A program made the translations under genes and the position numbers. Shown here piece by piece: positions 34,534 to 44,685 of a stretch of 64,000 nt of DNA; the stretch's first letter is position 1, and every line of letters begins with the position of its first letter. The notes beneath the pieces are model-generated. The model was not told the DNA's origin. It saw nothing but the letters and a program-made list of their open reading frames with translations, and did no database searches. This stretch comes from JAQWCH01 sp050952725 (GTDB taxonomy: Bacteria; Bacillota_I; Bacilli_A; RFN20; CAG-826): positions 1,116,001 to 1,180,000 of the forward strand of contig JBMNLN010000001.1 in the NCBI GenBank assembly GCA_050952725.1, written 5' to 3'.

Positions 34534-36588
34534 TTAAAATTTAAAAGTTGCGCGAATCCCGAAGAGATTCCAATGGGGTTTAAATCCCGATAACACCCCA
34601 ATCGTCTGTAAATCAGTCGCCGATGGATGTAAGGCCACTCCAGTTTTTAAAGCCCGGTAATCATAGCCAGTAATCTTCGAGCTAAAGACATAAGTATTGG
34701 TCGTGGAGCCCCCCAGCATAGTAAACACCCCTTTATCGTTGCCTGCTTCACCAGCGGTAGCATCTCTAAAATAGAACATCGAATTGCTGATTGTCCCCGT
34801 ATTGGTCACGTGGAAGATAATTCCTTGATTATTATAGACGGCGTCACCTAATCTTAAACAATCAAATAAGCAGTTATCAACTAACCCTTTGACTTCATAA
34901 ATAATCCCGCAACCAATGCCGATAATCGTATCTTTAAAGGCGATGTTCTTAATCACACCAGTTTCGGCAACCGCCCCAAAGAAACTCTTGGTCGCATCGG
35001 GGGTGCCAGCATGAACCATTCCCCCTGTAATCGTATGGCCGCGCCCATCAAACGTTCCGTTAAAGCTCGAAACGCTTGAAGAGTAGGCGACATCAGTTGG
35101 AATGTTAAAGTCCGCCCCAACTACATAGTGGCCTGTCCAAACTCCCGCTTCGGTATTGGCATCTCGCGCTGCCGTAAAATCAGCATATGAACTGATGACT
35201 TTGGTAATCTGGGTCACGGCAATCCGATAAATATTTTTGTCATCGATGACCACGCGCAGATAATGTTCCCCAAGACCAAGCGAGTTGAAGACCAAGTTCC
35301 CTGTCGCAATCGAAGATTCGACAAGGACATTATTTTCATAACAGGTAACCGCTGTAATACTGGATAGACCAAATCTCGATAATTCAACATAGTTATTGCC
35401 ATCGGTTGGATCGAGATGTAAATCCACCATTTTTGCAAAGAACTTCGCTCTCGTACTAGTTAAGTTCCAAGAGGCATCAAAGCCAGATAATGCCCCAATC
35501 GTCTGTAAATCAGTCGCCGATGGATGTAAGGCCACTCCAGTTTTTAAAGCCCGGTAATCATAGCCAGTAATCTTCGAGCTAAAGACATAACTATTGGTCG
35601 TAGAGCCGCCGAGCATCGCAATCACCCCATTATCATTGCCGGCTTCACCACTTGTGGCATCGCGAAGATAAAACATCGAATTGCTGATTGTCGAAGTTGC
35701 ACCAGCATGATAAATAATGCTTTGATTTTTATATACGGTATCCCCTAGTCTTACGCAATCAAACAAGCAGTTATCCACCATGCCTTTAAGCTCATAAATA
35801 ATCCCGCTGACCAGCCCGATGATCGTCCCTTTGAAGGCGATATTTTTGATGACACTAGTCTCAGCGACCATCCCAAAGAAACTCTTAGTCGCATCAGGGG
35901 AGGCAGCATGAACCATTCCCCCTGTAATCGTATGGCCACGCCCATCAAACGTTCCGTTAAAGGTCGAAACTGTGGAAGAATAGGGACCATCACTAGGAAT
36001 GCTAAAATCAGACCCCACCACGTAATAACCAGTCCAAGTCCCGCTGATCGTATGCGCTTCTCTAGCCGCGACAAAATCAGCGGCGGAATTGATGACGCGC
36101 GTGACGGTGATCAATTCAAATTGTTCGGCTGGGGCTAAATCGCTTGGAGCATGGATAAATGTTTTTCTAGCCCCTGCTGTTTTCTCAAAATTATCATTAA
36201 AATCGAATGTTTGATAATCAGGCGCTTCGGTAAAATTAAAAGCATCCGCATCTAAGTCGTAAAACACGGTCTGATGTACATAATTAATGTACCGGGGATC
36301 ATTGGCTTCAAATCCTGAAAGATCATATGTGGTCGAGGCTTCGATTTCCACACCTAATGGTTTCGTAAAGAAATAACCGGTCCCGCCACATTGAATCCAA
36401 TATTCGCGAATTCCCCTTTGTTCAGGCGTCGCTGCTCTTTGGGCATAATGTCTCCATTCGCCAGCATTCTTCGGGGTGAGAAGAAAACTAGCGTTGGTTT
36501 TAGCCGCCACACTAAGCGCTAATGTGGCAACCGAGCACGCAAACCACAAAACTGATAAACCACAACTAATTTTGACTTTTCCTTTCAT
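34534..36588 (-). CDS. secreted surface protein with two GLUG-like repeat modules
   Basis: The start at ATG 36588 (684 aa) has GGAGG 7 nt upstream; the open frame runs back to 36642. An N-terminal signal peptide ends near VAAKTNA with a signal-peptidase I type site; there is no lipobox and no LPXTG. A ~160-aa N-terminal region of unknown fold follows, then two copies of a ~210-aa module. Each has FNGTFDGRGHTITGG (GLUG/beta-helix-like) and the SKITGYDYRALKTG block. They are almost identical to a module in the neighbouring 1008-aa lipoprotein. It probably binds glycan or a matrix; no enzyme motif is seen. Confidence 0.7.
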   Translation of the reverse strand: MKGKVKISCGLSVLWFACSVATLALSVAAKTNASFLLTPKNAGEWRHYAQRAATPEQRGIREYWIQCGGTGYFFTKPLGVEIEASTTYDLSGFEANDPRYINYVHQTVFYDLDADAFNFTEAPDYQTFDFNDNFEKTAGARKTFIHAPSDLAPAEQFELITVTRVINSAADFVAAREAHTISGTWTGYYVVGSDFSIPSDGPYSSTVSTFNGTFDGRGHTITGGMVHAASPDATKSFFGMVAETSVIKNIAFKGTIIGLVSGIIYELKGMVDNCLFDCVRLGDTVYKNQSIIYHAGATSTISNSMFYLRDATSGEAGNDNGVIAMLGGSTTNSYVFSSKITGYDYRALKTGVALHPSATDLQTIGALSGFDASWNLTSTRAKFFAKMVDLHLDPTDGNNYVELSRFGLSSITAVTCYENNVLVESSIATGNLVFNSLGLGEHYLRVVIDDKNIYRIAVTQITKVISSYADFTAARDANTEAGVWTGHYVVGADFNIPTDVAYSSSVSSFNGTFDGRGHTITGGMVHAGTPDATKSFFGAVAETGVIKNIAFKDTIIGIGCGIIYEVKGLVDNCLFDCLRLGDAVYNNQGIIFHVTNTGTISNSMFYFRDATAGEAGNDKGVFTMLGGSTTNTYVFSSKITGYDYRALKTGVALHPSATDLQTIGVLSGFKPHWNLFGIRATFKF
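34537..35209 (-). repeat. surface-protein module repeat, copy A
   Basis: C-terminal module of the 684-aa protein. Its beginning (ITKVISSYADFTAARDA) matches copy C, while its end (VALHPSATDLQTIG) matches copy B. Long DNA stretches are identical to the other copies. Confidence 0.9.
35446..36110 (-). repeat. surface-protein module repeat, copy B
   Basis: First module of the 684-aa protein. Its middle (YHAGATSTISNSMFYLRD) is nearly identical at the DNA level to copy C; its end is nearly identical to copy A. Its beginning (VTRVINSAADFVAARE) is unlike both. Confidence 0.9.
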
Positions 36589-36599
36589 ACTCAAACCTC

Positions 36600-39500
36600 C
36601 TAATATGATTTGAAAGTTGCTTTTGTATCTGTAAGGTCCCAATAAGCATTGAAACCTGTAAGATCCGAAATTTCTTGTAAATTTTGACTATATGAATATA
36701 AATCCGTCCCAGTTTTTAGGGCGCGATAGTCATATCCAGTAATCTTCGAACTAAAGACATAAACATTGACCGTAGTGCCGCCGAGCATCGCAATCACCCC
36801 ATTATCATTGCCGGCTTCACCACTTGTGGCATCGCGAAGATAAAACATCGAATTGCTGATTGTCGAAGTTGCGCCAGCATGATAGATAATGCTTTGGTTT
36901 TTATATACGGTATCCCCTAGTCTTACGCAATCAAACAAGCAGTTATCCACCGTGCCTTTAAGCTCATAAATAATCCCGCTGACCAGCCCGATAATCGTCC
37001 CTTTGAAGGCGATATTTTTGATGACACTAGTCTCAGCGACCCTTCCAAAGAAACTCTTAGTCGCATCAGGGGAGGCAGCATGAACCATTCCCCCTGTAAT
37101 CGTATGGCCGCGCCCATCAAAGATTCCATTAAAGGTCGAAACTGAGGATGAGTAAGCGACATCGGTGGGAATGCTGAAGTTAGCTCCGACAATATAATAC
37201 CCACTCCAGATTCCGCCTTCCGTATGCGCATCACGCGTCGCCGTAAAATCGGCATATGAACTGATGACTTTGGTAATCACCAGCACTTCAAAGTGATAAC
37301 GGAGGCCACCACTGAGTAAGGCTAAACTATGTTCGCCATCATCTAAGCAAGATAAATCGATCTGATTGCCGTTAAAAGTCGCGGCCACTAAGGTTTCTCC
37401 TTCCTTAATCGAAGGATTACTCAATGATTCTAGGCCCAGATCACTGACCGCATCGAGCATCATATCGCCATCGGATACCTCTTTGAATAAATCAAACTTT
37501 CCGAGATATTGCGCTTTTAACACATTGATGGGAATGAAGACGAAAATCTCTGGTTTTTCTCGTGAACTAATTTTGACATTAAAGGTAAAATCACTCGCAA
37601 TTTCGTCCGCGATGGTAATGACATCATCTGCCAAGGTGACTTCGGTAGCGTGTTCCATGGCTAAATCAGTAATTTCGGCCTTAGCGTAGCTTGGATATTC
37701 GGGAAGGGTAAAGGTTTCGCCATTGCTCAAAGTGACTTGATCATGAGGAAGATTTAAAATGCGATTATCCCTAACCGTTTGCCAGGCAGCATTCGTGGTG
37801 ACAAATTCGGCGCGGTCACCATCGAGTTTCCAATAATCATTCAATCCAGTAACGGGAATATTCGCTAATAATGTTCCTTCCGCATATTTTTTAACTTCGA
37901 CTGTTCCCCCCGTGCTATAAGTTACATCATCATTGGTCACCGCATAGACATTTCTAATCGTGCCCCCAAAATTATATTGGCAAACCGCTTTGGCTTCGGG
38001 TGAGGTGGAATTATTTGGATAATAGACAAAAGAATTGGAGATAGTTCCATAATTTAAGTTGCAAAAACCGCTGATAGCAGAATATTCATTTGGAGCATGG
38101 GGAACATCGACTAAGCAGTTATCAATCGTTCCATAATTGGTTTTGCCAAAGATGCCGCCATTGGTGGAATAGCCGACCACCTGATCGATGATGGCGACAT
38201 TTTTAACCACACTACCTTCGGCAATTTGGCCAAATAAACCACCATTTTTAACAATCGGACCAAAGATGTTATGGCCCTTACCATCAAAGCCACCAACTAA
38301 TCCGTATTCCTCAGTCGCATCATTGACAAAATCCGTATTCACATCTTGACCCGCAAGATCGATATCATCACCAAGGACAAAATAAGCTTCTAATTTGTAC
38401 TTCGTCGCCGACTCCGATACCAACGTCCCAAAACTCTTTAAATTGAGCAATTGTTCGGCGGTGTGAATCACTTTAGAGATGATGGACACTGCAAATTCAA
38501 ATTCCACTCCTAGGGATTTACTCGCGGCTTTTAAAGCATAACAGCCTGGTTTTAAATCAAAACTAAGCGCCGACATCGGGCCCGTAACTGCAACCTCTTC
38601 AGCTCCTTGATAAATTTTGTAATCATCGCTACTAGGCAGTCCCAGTGCACTTGCTAAATCGACGACACTGGAGCCATCTGCGCTATCTAAGAAAACATCG
38701 ATATTTTGTTGGGTATCAATCGTGGTTTTCAAGACCGTAACTTCGCAGGTTGCAACATATTCAATTTCGGCCCCACTTGTATATTTTGCCGTAATTGTCG
38801 CTTCCCCGACCCCAACTGAAGCAACAAGACCATTATCGCTGACGGTAGCGACAGTTAAGTCATCACTCGTCCAAGTAATCAGCGGATTGGTAATCGTCAC
38901 ATTATTTTCAAGCACCGTGGGAATCAAAGAGAATTGACTTGGGTAATTTTCATCATATTGATGGGTATAAAGGGTTGATTCGGTTTGATTTAGAGAAAAA
39001 GAAACATCTTCAACGACCTCGACACTTAAAACCTTACTCGACTTCTTCGTCTTATAAGTAACTTCCACATTGATATTCGTTGTGCCAATCTTTTGGGCGG
39101 AAAGTTTAATGATCCCATCTTCATATTTGGCCTCAACCTTATCATTGGAAGCCGTCAGTGCAATCGTAAAGCCTGTGAAAACAGTTTTTCCATTGTATTT
39201 GATGGTTGGAGTCACCGCATGCTCAGTGCCAAGGAGGATTTTTAAGTCATTGTTTGATAAGACAAGCGATGGATAAACCGCTGAGGGGTTGACAGTGACA
39301 TCGCAAGTTGCGCTTTGATTGACATTTTGATCAGTCGCCGTAATGATCGCATTTCCGGCGCAAATCGCGGTTAATATTCCATTTTCGACCGTGACTACCC
39401 CATGGTCGGAGGAAGACCAGATTAACGATGGCGCCTCCCCATTTGATAAACGTGCAGTCAAGACAAATTGATCATCTTCCGTCATAGTTAAGAGCGAATT

Positions 39501-39626
39501 GCTCAAAATTAATTCGACCTCTTTTTCAACTTGACTAGTCGAAGTATCAGTGACTTTTTCACAAGAAGTCGGCAAAAAAGCGATGGCAGCAATCAAGGAT
39601 AGAATTAATCTGTTAACTTTTTTCAC
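36600..39626 (-). CDS. surface lipoprotein with Big2 domains and GLUG-like modules
   Basis: 1008 aa, starting at a GTG behind AAAGGAGG. A lipobox-like FLPTSC gives Cys22 as the likely lipid site. Three bacterial Ig-like (Big2) domains fill ~residues 37-300 (ITATDQNVNQSATCDVTVN type endings). A divergent GLUG-like module (FDGKGHNIFG) follows, then a spacer, then module copy C. Likely role: cell-surface scaffold or glycan binding beside the ABC importer. It lies 15 nt after the DUF4838 gene and 11 nt before the 684-aa gene, so all belong to one transcript. Confidence 0.75.
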   Translation of the reverse strand: MKKVNRLILSLIAAIAFLPTSCEKVTDTSTSQVEKEVELILSNSLLTMTEDDQFVLTARLSNGEAPSLIWSSSDHGVVTVENGILTAICAGNAIITATDQNVNQSATCDVTVNPSAVYPSLVLSNNDLKILLGTEHAVTPTIKYNGKTVFTGFTIALTASNDKVEAKYEDGIIKLSAQKIGTTNINVEVTYKTKKSSKVLSVEVVEDVSFSLNQTESTLYTHQYDENYPSQFSLIPTVLENNVTITNPLITWTSDDLTVATVSDNGLVASVGVGEATITAKYTSGAEIEYVATCEVTVLKTTIDTQQNIDVFLDSADGSSVVDLASALGLPSSDDYKIYQGAEEVAVTGPMSALSFDLKPGCYALKAASKSLGVEFEFAVSIISKVIHTAEQLLNLKSFGTLVSESATKYKLEAYFVLGDDIDLAGQDVNTDFVNDATEEYGLVGGFDGKGHNIFGPIVKNGGLFGQIAEGSVVKNVAIIDQVVGYSTNGGIFGKTNYGTIDNCLVDVPHAPNEYSAISGFCNLNYGTISNSFVYYPNNSTSPEAKAVCQYNFGGTIRNVYAVTNDDVTYSTGGTVEVKKYAEGTLLANIPVTGLNDYWKLDGDRAEFVTTNAAWQTVRDNRILNLPHDQVTLSNGETFTLPEYPSYAKAEITDLAMEHATEVTLADDVITIADEIASDFTFNVKISSREKPEIFVFIPINVLKAQYLGKFDLFKEVSDGDMMLDAVSDLGLESLSNPSIKEGETLVAATFNGNQIDLSCLDDGEHSLALLSGGLRYHFEVLVITKVISSYADFTATRDAHTEGGIWSGYYIVGANFSIPTDVAYSSSVSTFNGIFDGRGHTITGGMVHAASPDATKSFFGRVAETSVIKNIAFKGTIIGLVSGIIYELKGTVDNCLFDCVRLGDTVYKNQSIIYHAGATSTISNSMFYLRDATSGEAGNDNGVIAMLGGTTVNVYVFSSKITGYDYRALKTGTDLYSYSQNLQEISDLTGFNAYWDLTDTKATFKSY
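36603..37278 (-). repeat. surface-protein module repeat, copy C
   Basis: C-terminal module of the 1008-aa lipoprotein. Beginning like copy A, middle like copy B, and a private C-terminal end (TDLYSYSQNLQEISDLTG). Confidence 0.9.
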
Positions 39627-39641
39627 TTTCGATTTCCTCCT

Positions 39642-41636
39642 TTAGAATAAACTGGAAATATCGTAATGCTCTTTCGCATAGGCGACACCTAAATTGCGTG
39701 CTTCGTCAATTAATTGGGTTTGAAGCTTCATTAAAACATCGTAATCAAACATGCTCGGATGTAATTTGTAAAGCAGGTAGCGGAAAGTCATACTTTCGAG
39801 ATTAATCCGATCGCGCAATTTCAAATATAAAGCGGAGTCGGTCGATTCGTAATGAAAAATCGCCTCATATGCCCGATCGATATAAGATAAGAAATGATTT
39901 AATTCGCCATAGGTCCAATATTTATCGCTTAGGACGGCAGTGGCGGTATTAATCGTGTGTCCCACATTGTAATTGGTCGCAAGATCAGCCATTTTGCACT
40001 TATATAAATAATAGAGTTCCTTCATAGTTGCGGAAGCGTCTTTAAAATAGTTATCAAAGAAATCATCGATTAACTTTTGTTCGTTTAAATGATGATTCCA
40101 AGATAATTTTGACTGGAGATAACTTTCTAACCGCCCCCAGTCAACAGGTGTTTTCATATCGTATTGCGCCATGTTGTAATAGCATTGTCCCCCTGCCTCA
40201 TATGCGACTTTAATCGTGTCTAACAATTGCTGTTGACTATCATAGGGCACAAAATAATCGGTGAAATGCGTGCTGTATGCCCAAAATGAGAAATGATTGG
40301 TAATCGCACTCCAGCGCTTAATTCGATCAATGGTTTGCAAAGTTAAATTATTGTATTCTCCGGTATAAGTGGTGCTAAACGCATAACAGAATAAAACTCC
40401 CAAATTATCAGCAATTTCAAGATTTTGATCATAAATTACGTAATTCCCCTGCTCATCCAAGACGGGAGTGCCATCGGCGTTGTATTTGATAGGGGCGGCA
40501 CTTGTCATCCCATAAGAGAATAGGTAAACAAAGACTTCCCGACCGTGTTGATAGCCGTTGGCTTGGGTATAAGTAGCAGCAATGCGTTTGGCAAGTTCAT
40601 TAACGAACCGTAAATTTTGCCTAGAATAGTATTCTCTTTCCGCTAGCGAAGCATCGGTATAACTCACCGTGTCGCCTTCCTCATCGGTGCCAATTCCTTT
40701 AAATTTACAATTATCGCAGGTGCACCAAGTCGGACCATCCATTTGGGTAAAGGTGACGATATTTCTTTCTGGATAAAGTTCGAGTTCATGGATGACTCTG
40801 GGAACCACAGCATTCATCAGACCTTCGGGATCACGCGTGAGACATAATTGGTGACCATCAGGTGAAAACCAGTTTGGATGTTCGGCCGCAAACTCGCTTG
40901 GGGGAATGTAATCCATGGTGTTATGGAACGGCGGAATCGCGTGATCGCCATGCCAACTCCCCACATAGACATTGCCAAAACTCATCATCCGCATCCGATT
41001 CATATATTTGCCACCCGCATAACCAGAAATTTCTCCATTTCCGCCAATGCGGTAATCAAAACTCGGAATGTCTTTGAGATCAAAATCTTTTAGGTAAGCG
41101 ATATGATCAACCTGCTCGAGGTAAATTTCTTCTTCCGCATAAAACTCTAGACCAAATTGATGATGTAAGAATTCATAGGTTCCGTAGAGATTGCCAAAGT
41201 ATCCTCCTTTGATAAACACATTGGCCCCATCTAATTTGATGATGTAACCCGAAGAACCGATTTCACTGGCGTGATATTCAAAAGGTTTAACCGCATAATG
41301 AGAGGTTTCACCAATCGAAATAAATGGGGCAGACACTGCTTCGTTTTGATAAGCAGTATCCGTGTAGGTAGGCAAGGTATAACCAGTTGCTTCAAAGAAA
41401 AACTCAACCATCTCTGCTACCGCATTTAAAATGTTGTTATCCGCACCTTCGGGATAAATCACCACATAATCTGAGGTGTGATCTTGGGCTAAAACAATGT
41501 CGGTATCCGCTAAAACAATTTCCTGATAAACATCGTCGATGGAAACGGAGCTGCGATCATCGACGGGTTTCAATTTACAACCAGAAATAAGCAAAGAAGA
41601 AATAACAATGATCGATACTTTATACACTTTTTTCAT
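39642..41636 (-). CDS. DUF4838 lipoprotein, putative glycoside hydrolase
   Basis: 664 aa with a clear lipobox LISGC (Cys20). Residues ~45-150 resemble the GH67/GH20-type N-terminal alpha/beta domain (GYFGNLYGTYEFLHHQFGLEFY). The central part matches DUF4838, with MDGPTWCTCDNCKFKG holding three cysteines that may bind a metal. DUF4838 proteins are common in glycan-use loci and are predicted, not proven, to be glycosidases related to alpha-glucuronidases. It acts outside the cell on the membrane surface, next to the ABC importer. One base separates it from the previous gene. Confidence 0.75.
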   Translation of the reverse strand: MKKVYKVSIIVISSLLISGCKLKPVDDRSSVSIDDVYQEIVLADTDIVLAQDHTSDYVVIYPEGADNNILNAVAEMVEFFFEATGYTLPTYTDTAYQNEAVSAPFISIGETSHYAVKPFEYHASEIGSSGYIIKLDGANVFIKGGYFGNLYGTYEFLHHQFGLEFYAEEEIYLEQVDHIAYLKDFDLKDIPSFDYRIGGNGEISGYAGGKYMNRMRMMSFGNVYVGSWHGDHAIPPFHNTMDYIPPSEFAAEHPNWFSPDGHQLCLTRDPEGLMNAVVPRVIHELELYPERNIVTFTQMDGPTWCTCDNCKFKGIGTDEEGDTVSYTDASLAEREYYSRQNLRFVNELAKRIAATYTQANGYQHGREVFVYLFSYGMTSAAPIKYNADGTPVLDEQGNYVIYDQNLEIADNLGVLFCYAFSTTYTGEYNNLTLQTIDRIKRWSAITNHFSFWAYSTHFTDYFVPYDSQQQLLDTIKVAYEAGGQCYYNMAQYDMKTPVDWGRLESYLQSKLSWNHHLNEQKLIDDFFDNYFKDASATMKELYYLYKCKMADLATNYNVGHTINTATAVLSDKYWTYGELNHFLSYIDRAYEAIFHYESTDSALYLKLRDRINLESMTFRYLLYKLHPSMFDYDVLMKLQTQLIDEARNLGVAYAKEHYDISSLF

Positions 41637-41637
41637 C

Positions 41638-44600
41638 CTAATTGCTCTCCTTTACTGTCACTGTAAATATTTTTGTCGTCTTATTCCCCACCGAATCAAT
41701 CGCGATATAAATAACTTGATATTTTCCGACTCTAGTGGCAGCAAAACGCTGAGTATCAGTAATGATGTGCGACATGAAATCGGGGGTTATCACATAGATA
41801 TCGACTTTTACTTCACCATCGAGATTATCGTAGGCGCTCGCCTCCGCGACTTTAACCACCGTTCCGACCACGGCGGTTTGATCGGTCATACTGGTGGTAA
41901 TCACTGGTCCTTCTCGATCGATAACATTGAGCAGGTAACTGTATCCCTGATAGCGCCCACAGGCATCAGTGACCATGTAGGTCACAATGTATTTTCCGTA
42001 ATCATTGAGCAAAATACGATAGTTGTAGTCACAACTGGCGTTATGCAAAATCACCCCGTTTATGTCCGCGATTGGGCTATCGTTAAAAGAGACGCTAATT
42101 GTCGCCGCTTGAATCGGAGAAAGCACATCCGCATAAATCGCTTTGGATAAGGTAACCACATCGCCAACTTGGCGAATTAAATCGAGGTTCCTCTCTAAAA
42201 TTTTAATAAATGGTTTGGTGCGATCTTCGACAATTGAGGTGTTAAAAAACTGGTTGTTGATTTGATAAATGCGCATGGAGGAACTGGAGTGAACGCCTTC
42301 TAGACCATAGCGCACGTAGAATTTGCCACTCGAGAAACCTTGGAAAGGTTCACCATAGACGGTTGCGGTTAAATCAATCCCGCTATTGAGACCGTCGCTA
42401 AACTGATTCGTCCTATTAAAATAAGTGAGTTGGGTCTTCGCCCCCGCAAAAATATTTGATGCTGGTACCCCCGTGGGTTGATCATTGAGATAAAAACTAA
42501 CACCATCTGCTGATTTTACCAAGGAGATTTTCACTTTCTCACTTGGGGATACACTGTCTTCAAGATAAATTACCAGACGATCAAAATCATTCTTGCTCGG
42601 ATTAACGCCGACGACTGTACAAAAGTCATCAGTTAATAATTTGTTGACAAATTCGACGTCGCAATCCGCATTTTTCGAACTGATAATAATCGCGTTTTGG
42701 TCAATTTTAGCTTCCGTGTTACCTTGGAAATAATTGGTTAAAAGCAGTTCATAGCCAGCGAAAGCTCGGACAATTTTCACGGTTTTAGCAATTTCGCAAT
42801 CCCCAGTTTTATAGGTAATAATCGCTTCCTCACCAACAAAATTAGCCACATTGTGATAAGCTGGCCGCACTCCTGCCTCATCGCTGACATAAACTTCACA
42901 AGGTTCATGGTTACTATCTAGCAAAACGGGCAAGTGATAATCAAACCCGGTTAAATAGTATTTATCTAATTGCACATCATGTGGAATCGTCGGTTTATCA
43001 GTATTTAAAACTTCAAGTGTATAAACAAATTCATGCGAATTGCCGACATTATCGCTGATGATCAAGCGAACTTGATAAATTCCTACTTGATCAGGAATAA
43101 AATGAAAGCCATCGATGTAATTACCATCGGCATTAATCACCCTATTTCCTTGCGATAATCGACACGCGATGCGATAGGCCGTCACATAGCCGCCAAAAGA
43201 TGCAACTCTACCTAAATTGGTAAAGGAATTTAAATATGTCGTGGAGGGATGATCGACAACGCTTAGAGATAGATGATTGGGAATGTCGCCTAAAATATGA
43301 ATCGTGGATACATATTCAATATAATTGCCAAAATAATCGCTAGCACTATACACCAGCGCATACTCGCCAATGCGGTCGGGAACAAAATAACCTTGAGTAA
43401 CATCGCATTCAAAATCATAATGAGGCGATGGCTGATAGTAAACTCCACTACCACGGATATAATTTTTCACCGCTTTCACTTGAACTGGCAAATTCTGTCC
43501 ACAAATTAAATCGTTGGCGATTGCTTTCTTTGCATAATAACGTTGATTAACTTTGCCATTGGGCATCTCTAAATAAGAAGGATCTTCTGTTTCAAAACTT
43601 ATATTAGGCGGTTCGTGATCGACAATATCGCCATCGATCAACTCCAGTCCTTTGATATTGGTAAAGAATAAAGAGAGACTATCGCTCTTATATCCAGCGC
43701 CTTCAATTGACATTTTTACATATGGCTGTTTAAATCCCCCCCAAAGACTAGTTTGAAATGAAGGATCATCAAAATCACAAATCTTCGTATTGGCAGCGAT
43801 GACATTTTCATAAATGGCTTTTTCATGTTCGTCATAAAGAATCCGCACCCGTTGAAGGGCGTTTTTTTCCACCAAACCAGCATTGGTCAACAACATTGGC
43901 CGTCCATAAATATTGTTGACTTGGGGTTTATATCCATCAAAATTTCCATCAGAATATTTAGGTTCTAAACCAGCGTAATATTGATCGTTAGCTTTGGCGG
44001 TAAAATACGTGTACCGATCGCTCCGAGTGAGTTTGATATTGATGGTAATGCTGTTGTTAGCATCCGCTAAATCCGTGAAAGTGATAAAAATGTTTTCCGC
44101 ATCAGCTTTGCCTAATTGCTGCGGAACGATATAAAAATCACACAATGACGAATCATCTTTTAAATCGATCGTCGCATTGATTTTTACTCGATCACCTTTT
44201 CCGACATTAAGTTGTAAACCGGTGGGCTCCGCGATAAAGTCGCTCTCTTTCGGATGTTCGTTATTCCCATTGATTAAGCGATACTTGGTAAAATCGCCAA
44301 TCGAATAAGAAGATTTGTCTTGGTCAAGAGAAATGAGGGGAATTTTAACCGTTAATTCGTGTTCTTCTCTAACTTTTTCCGCGCCCTTACGACCTTCATA
44401 TAAAACCAGATACTTCCCTGGTTCCGTCAGTTGAATTTCATTTTTCCTTAAAGCATAACCACTTGGATAATAGACAATGGGAGTGACTTCCATTTCCACG
44501 CCACCAACGGTCAAGGTTTTATCGGGAATGAATATTTTTTGATCTAAGTTGTATTCTTCTTCAAAGTCAAAACTGCTCGCTGGTTCTACCTCTTTTACTG

Positions 44601-44685
44601 GCTGTTCATCAGCCTGAGTGAAAGTTGGCACCTGAAAAGTCACCGAAGCTAAAAACAATAAACTAGCAGGAATTTTATATCTCAT
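41638..44685 (-). CDS. large secreted protein with Ig-like domains and a beta-sandwich region
   Basis: 1015 aa starting at ATG 44685, which overlaps the permease stop as ATGA; the open frame extends to 44778. The signal peptide ends near TFTQADE. Several Ig-like/HYR-type domains are visible (YSASDYFGNYIEY, LIISDNVGNSHEF, VTDACGRYQGY), the last being DUF5011-like (GPVITTSMTDQTAVVGT). Between them lies a region that looks like a concanavalin-type beta-sandwich (GKFYVRYGLEGVHS). No anchor or catalytic motif is seen. Its position right after the permeases suggests glycan capture at the surface. Confidence 0.65.
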   Translation of the reverse strand: MRYKIPASLLFLASVTFQVPTFTQADEQPVKEVEPASSFDFEEEYNLDQKIFIPDKTLTVGGVEMEVTPIVYYPSGYALRKNEIQLTEPGKYLVLYEGRKGAEKVREEHELTVKIPLISLDQDKSSYSIGDFTKYRLINGNNEHPKESDFIAEPTGLQLNVGKGDRVKINATIDLKDDSSLCDFYIVPQQLGKADAENIFITFTDLADANNSITINIKLTRSDRYTYFTAKANDQYYAGLEPKYSDGNFDGYKPQVNNIYGRPMLLTNAGLVEKNALQRVRILYDEHEKAIYENVIAANTKICDFDDPSFQTSLWGGFKQPYVKMSIEGAGYKSDSLSLFFTNIKGLELIDGDIVDHEPPNISFETEDPSYLEMPNGKVNQRYYAKKAIANDLICGQNLPVQVKAVKNYIRGSGVYYQPSPHYDFECDVTQGYFVPDRIGEYALVYSASDYFGNYIEYVSTIHILGDIPNHLSLSVVDHPSTTYLNSFTNLGRVASFGGYVTAYRIACRLSQGNRVINADGNYIDGFHFIPDQVGIYQVRLIISDNVGNSHEFVYTLEVLNTDKPTIPHDVQLDKYYLTGFDYHLPVLLDSNHEPCEVYVSDEAGVRPAYHNVANFVGEEAIITYKTGDCEIAKTVKIVRAFAGYELLLTNYFQGNTEAKIDQNAIIISSKNADCDVEFVNKLLTDDFCTVVGVNPSKNDFDRLVIYLEDSVSPSEKVKISLVKSADGVSFYLNDQPTGVPASNIFAGAKTQLTYFNRTNQFSDGLNSGIDLTATVYGEPFQGFSSGKFYVRYGLEGVHSSSSMRIYQINNQFFNTSIVEDRTKPFIKILERNLDLIRQVGDVVTLSKAIYADVLSPIQAATISVSFNDSPIADINGVILHNASCDYNYRILLNDYGKYIVTYMVTDACGRYQGYSYLLNVIDREGPVITTSMTDQTAVVGTVVKVAEASAYDNLDGEVKVDIYVITPDFMSHIITDTQRFAATRVGKYQVIYIAIDSVGNKTTKIFTVTVKESN

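Noticed and set aside
34537..37278. Repeats considered as a CRISPR array or insertion sequence
   Set aside because: The units are ~670 bp, in frame, inside coding sequence and encode protein modules; there are no terminal inverted repeats or spacers.
41539..42150. 203-codon plus-strand open frame across the DUF4838 start and the Ig-like protein end
   Set aside because: It spans two convincing minus-strand genes and resembles no protein; a shadow frame.
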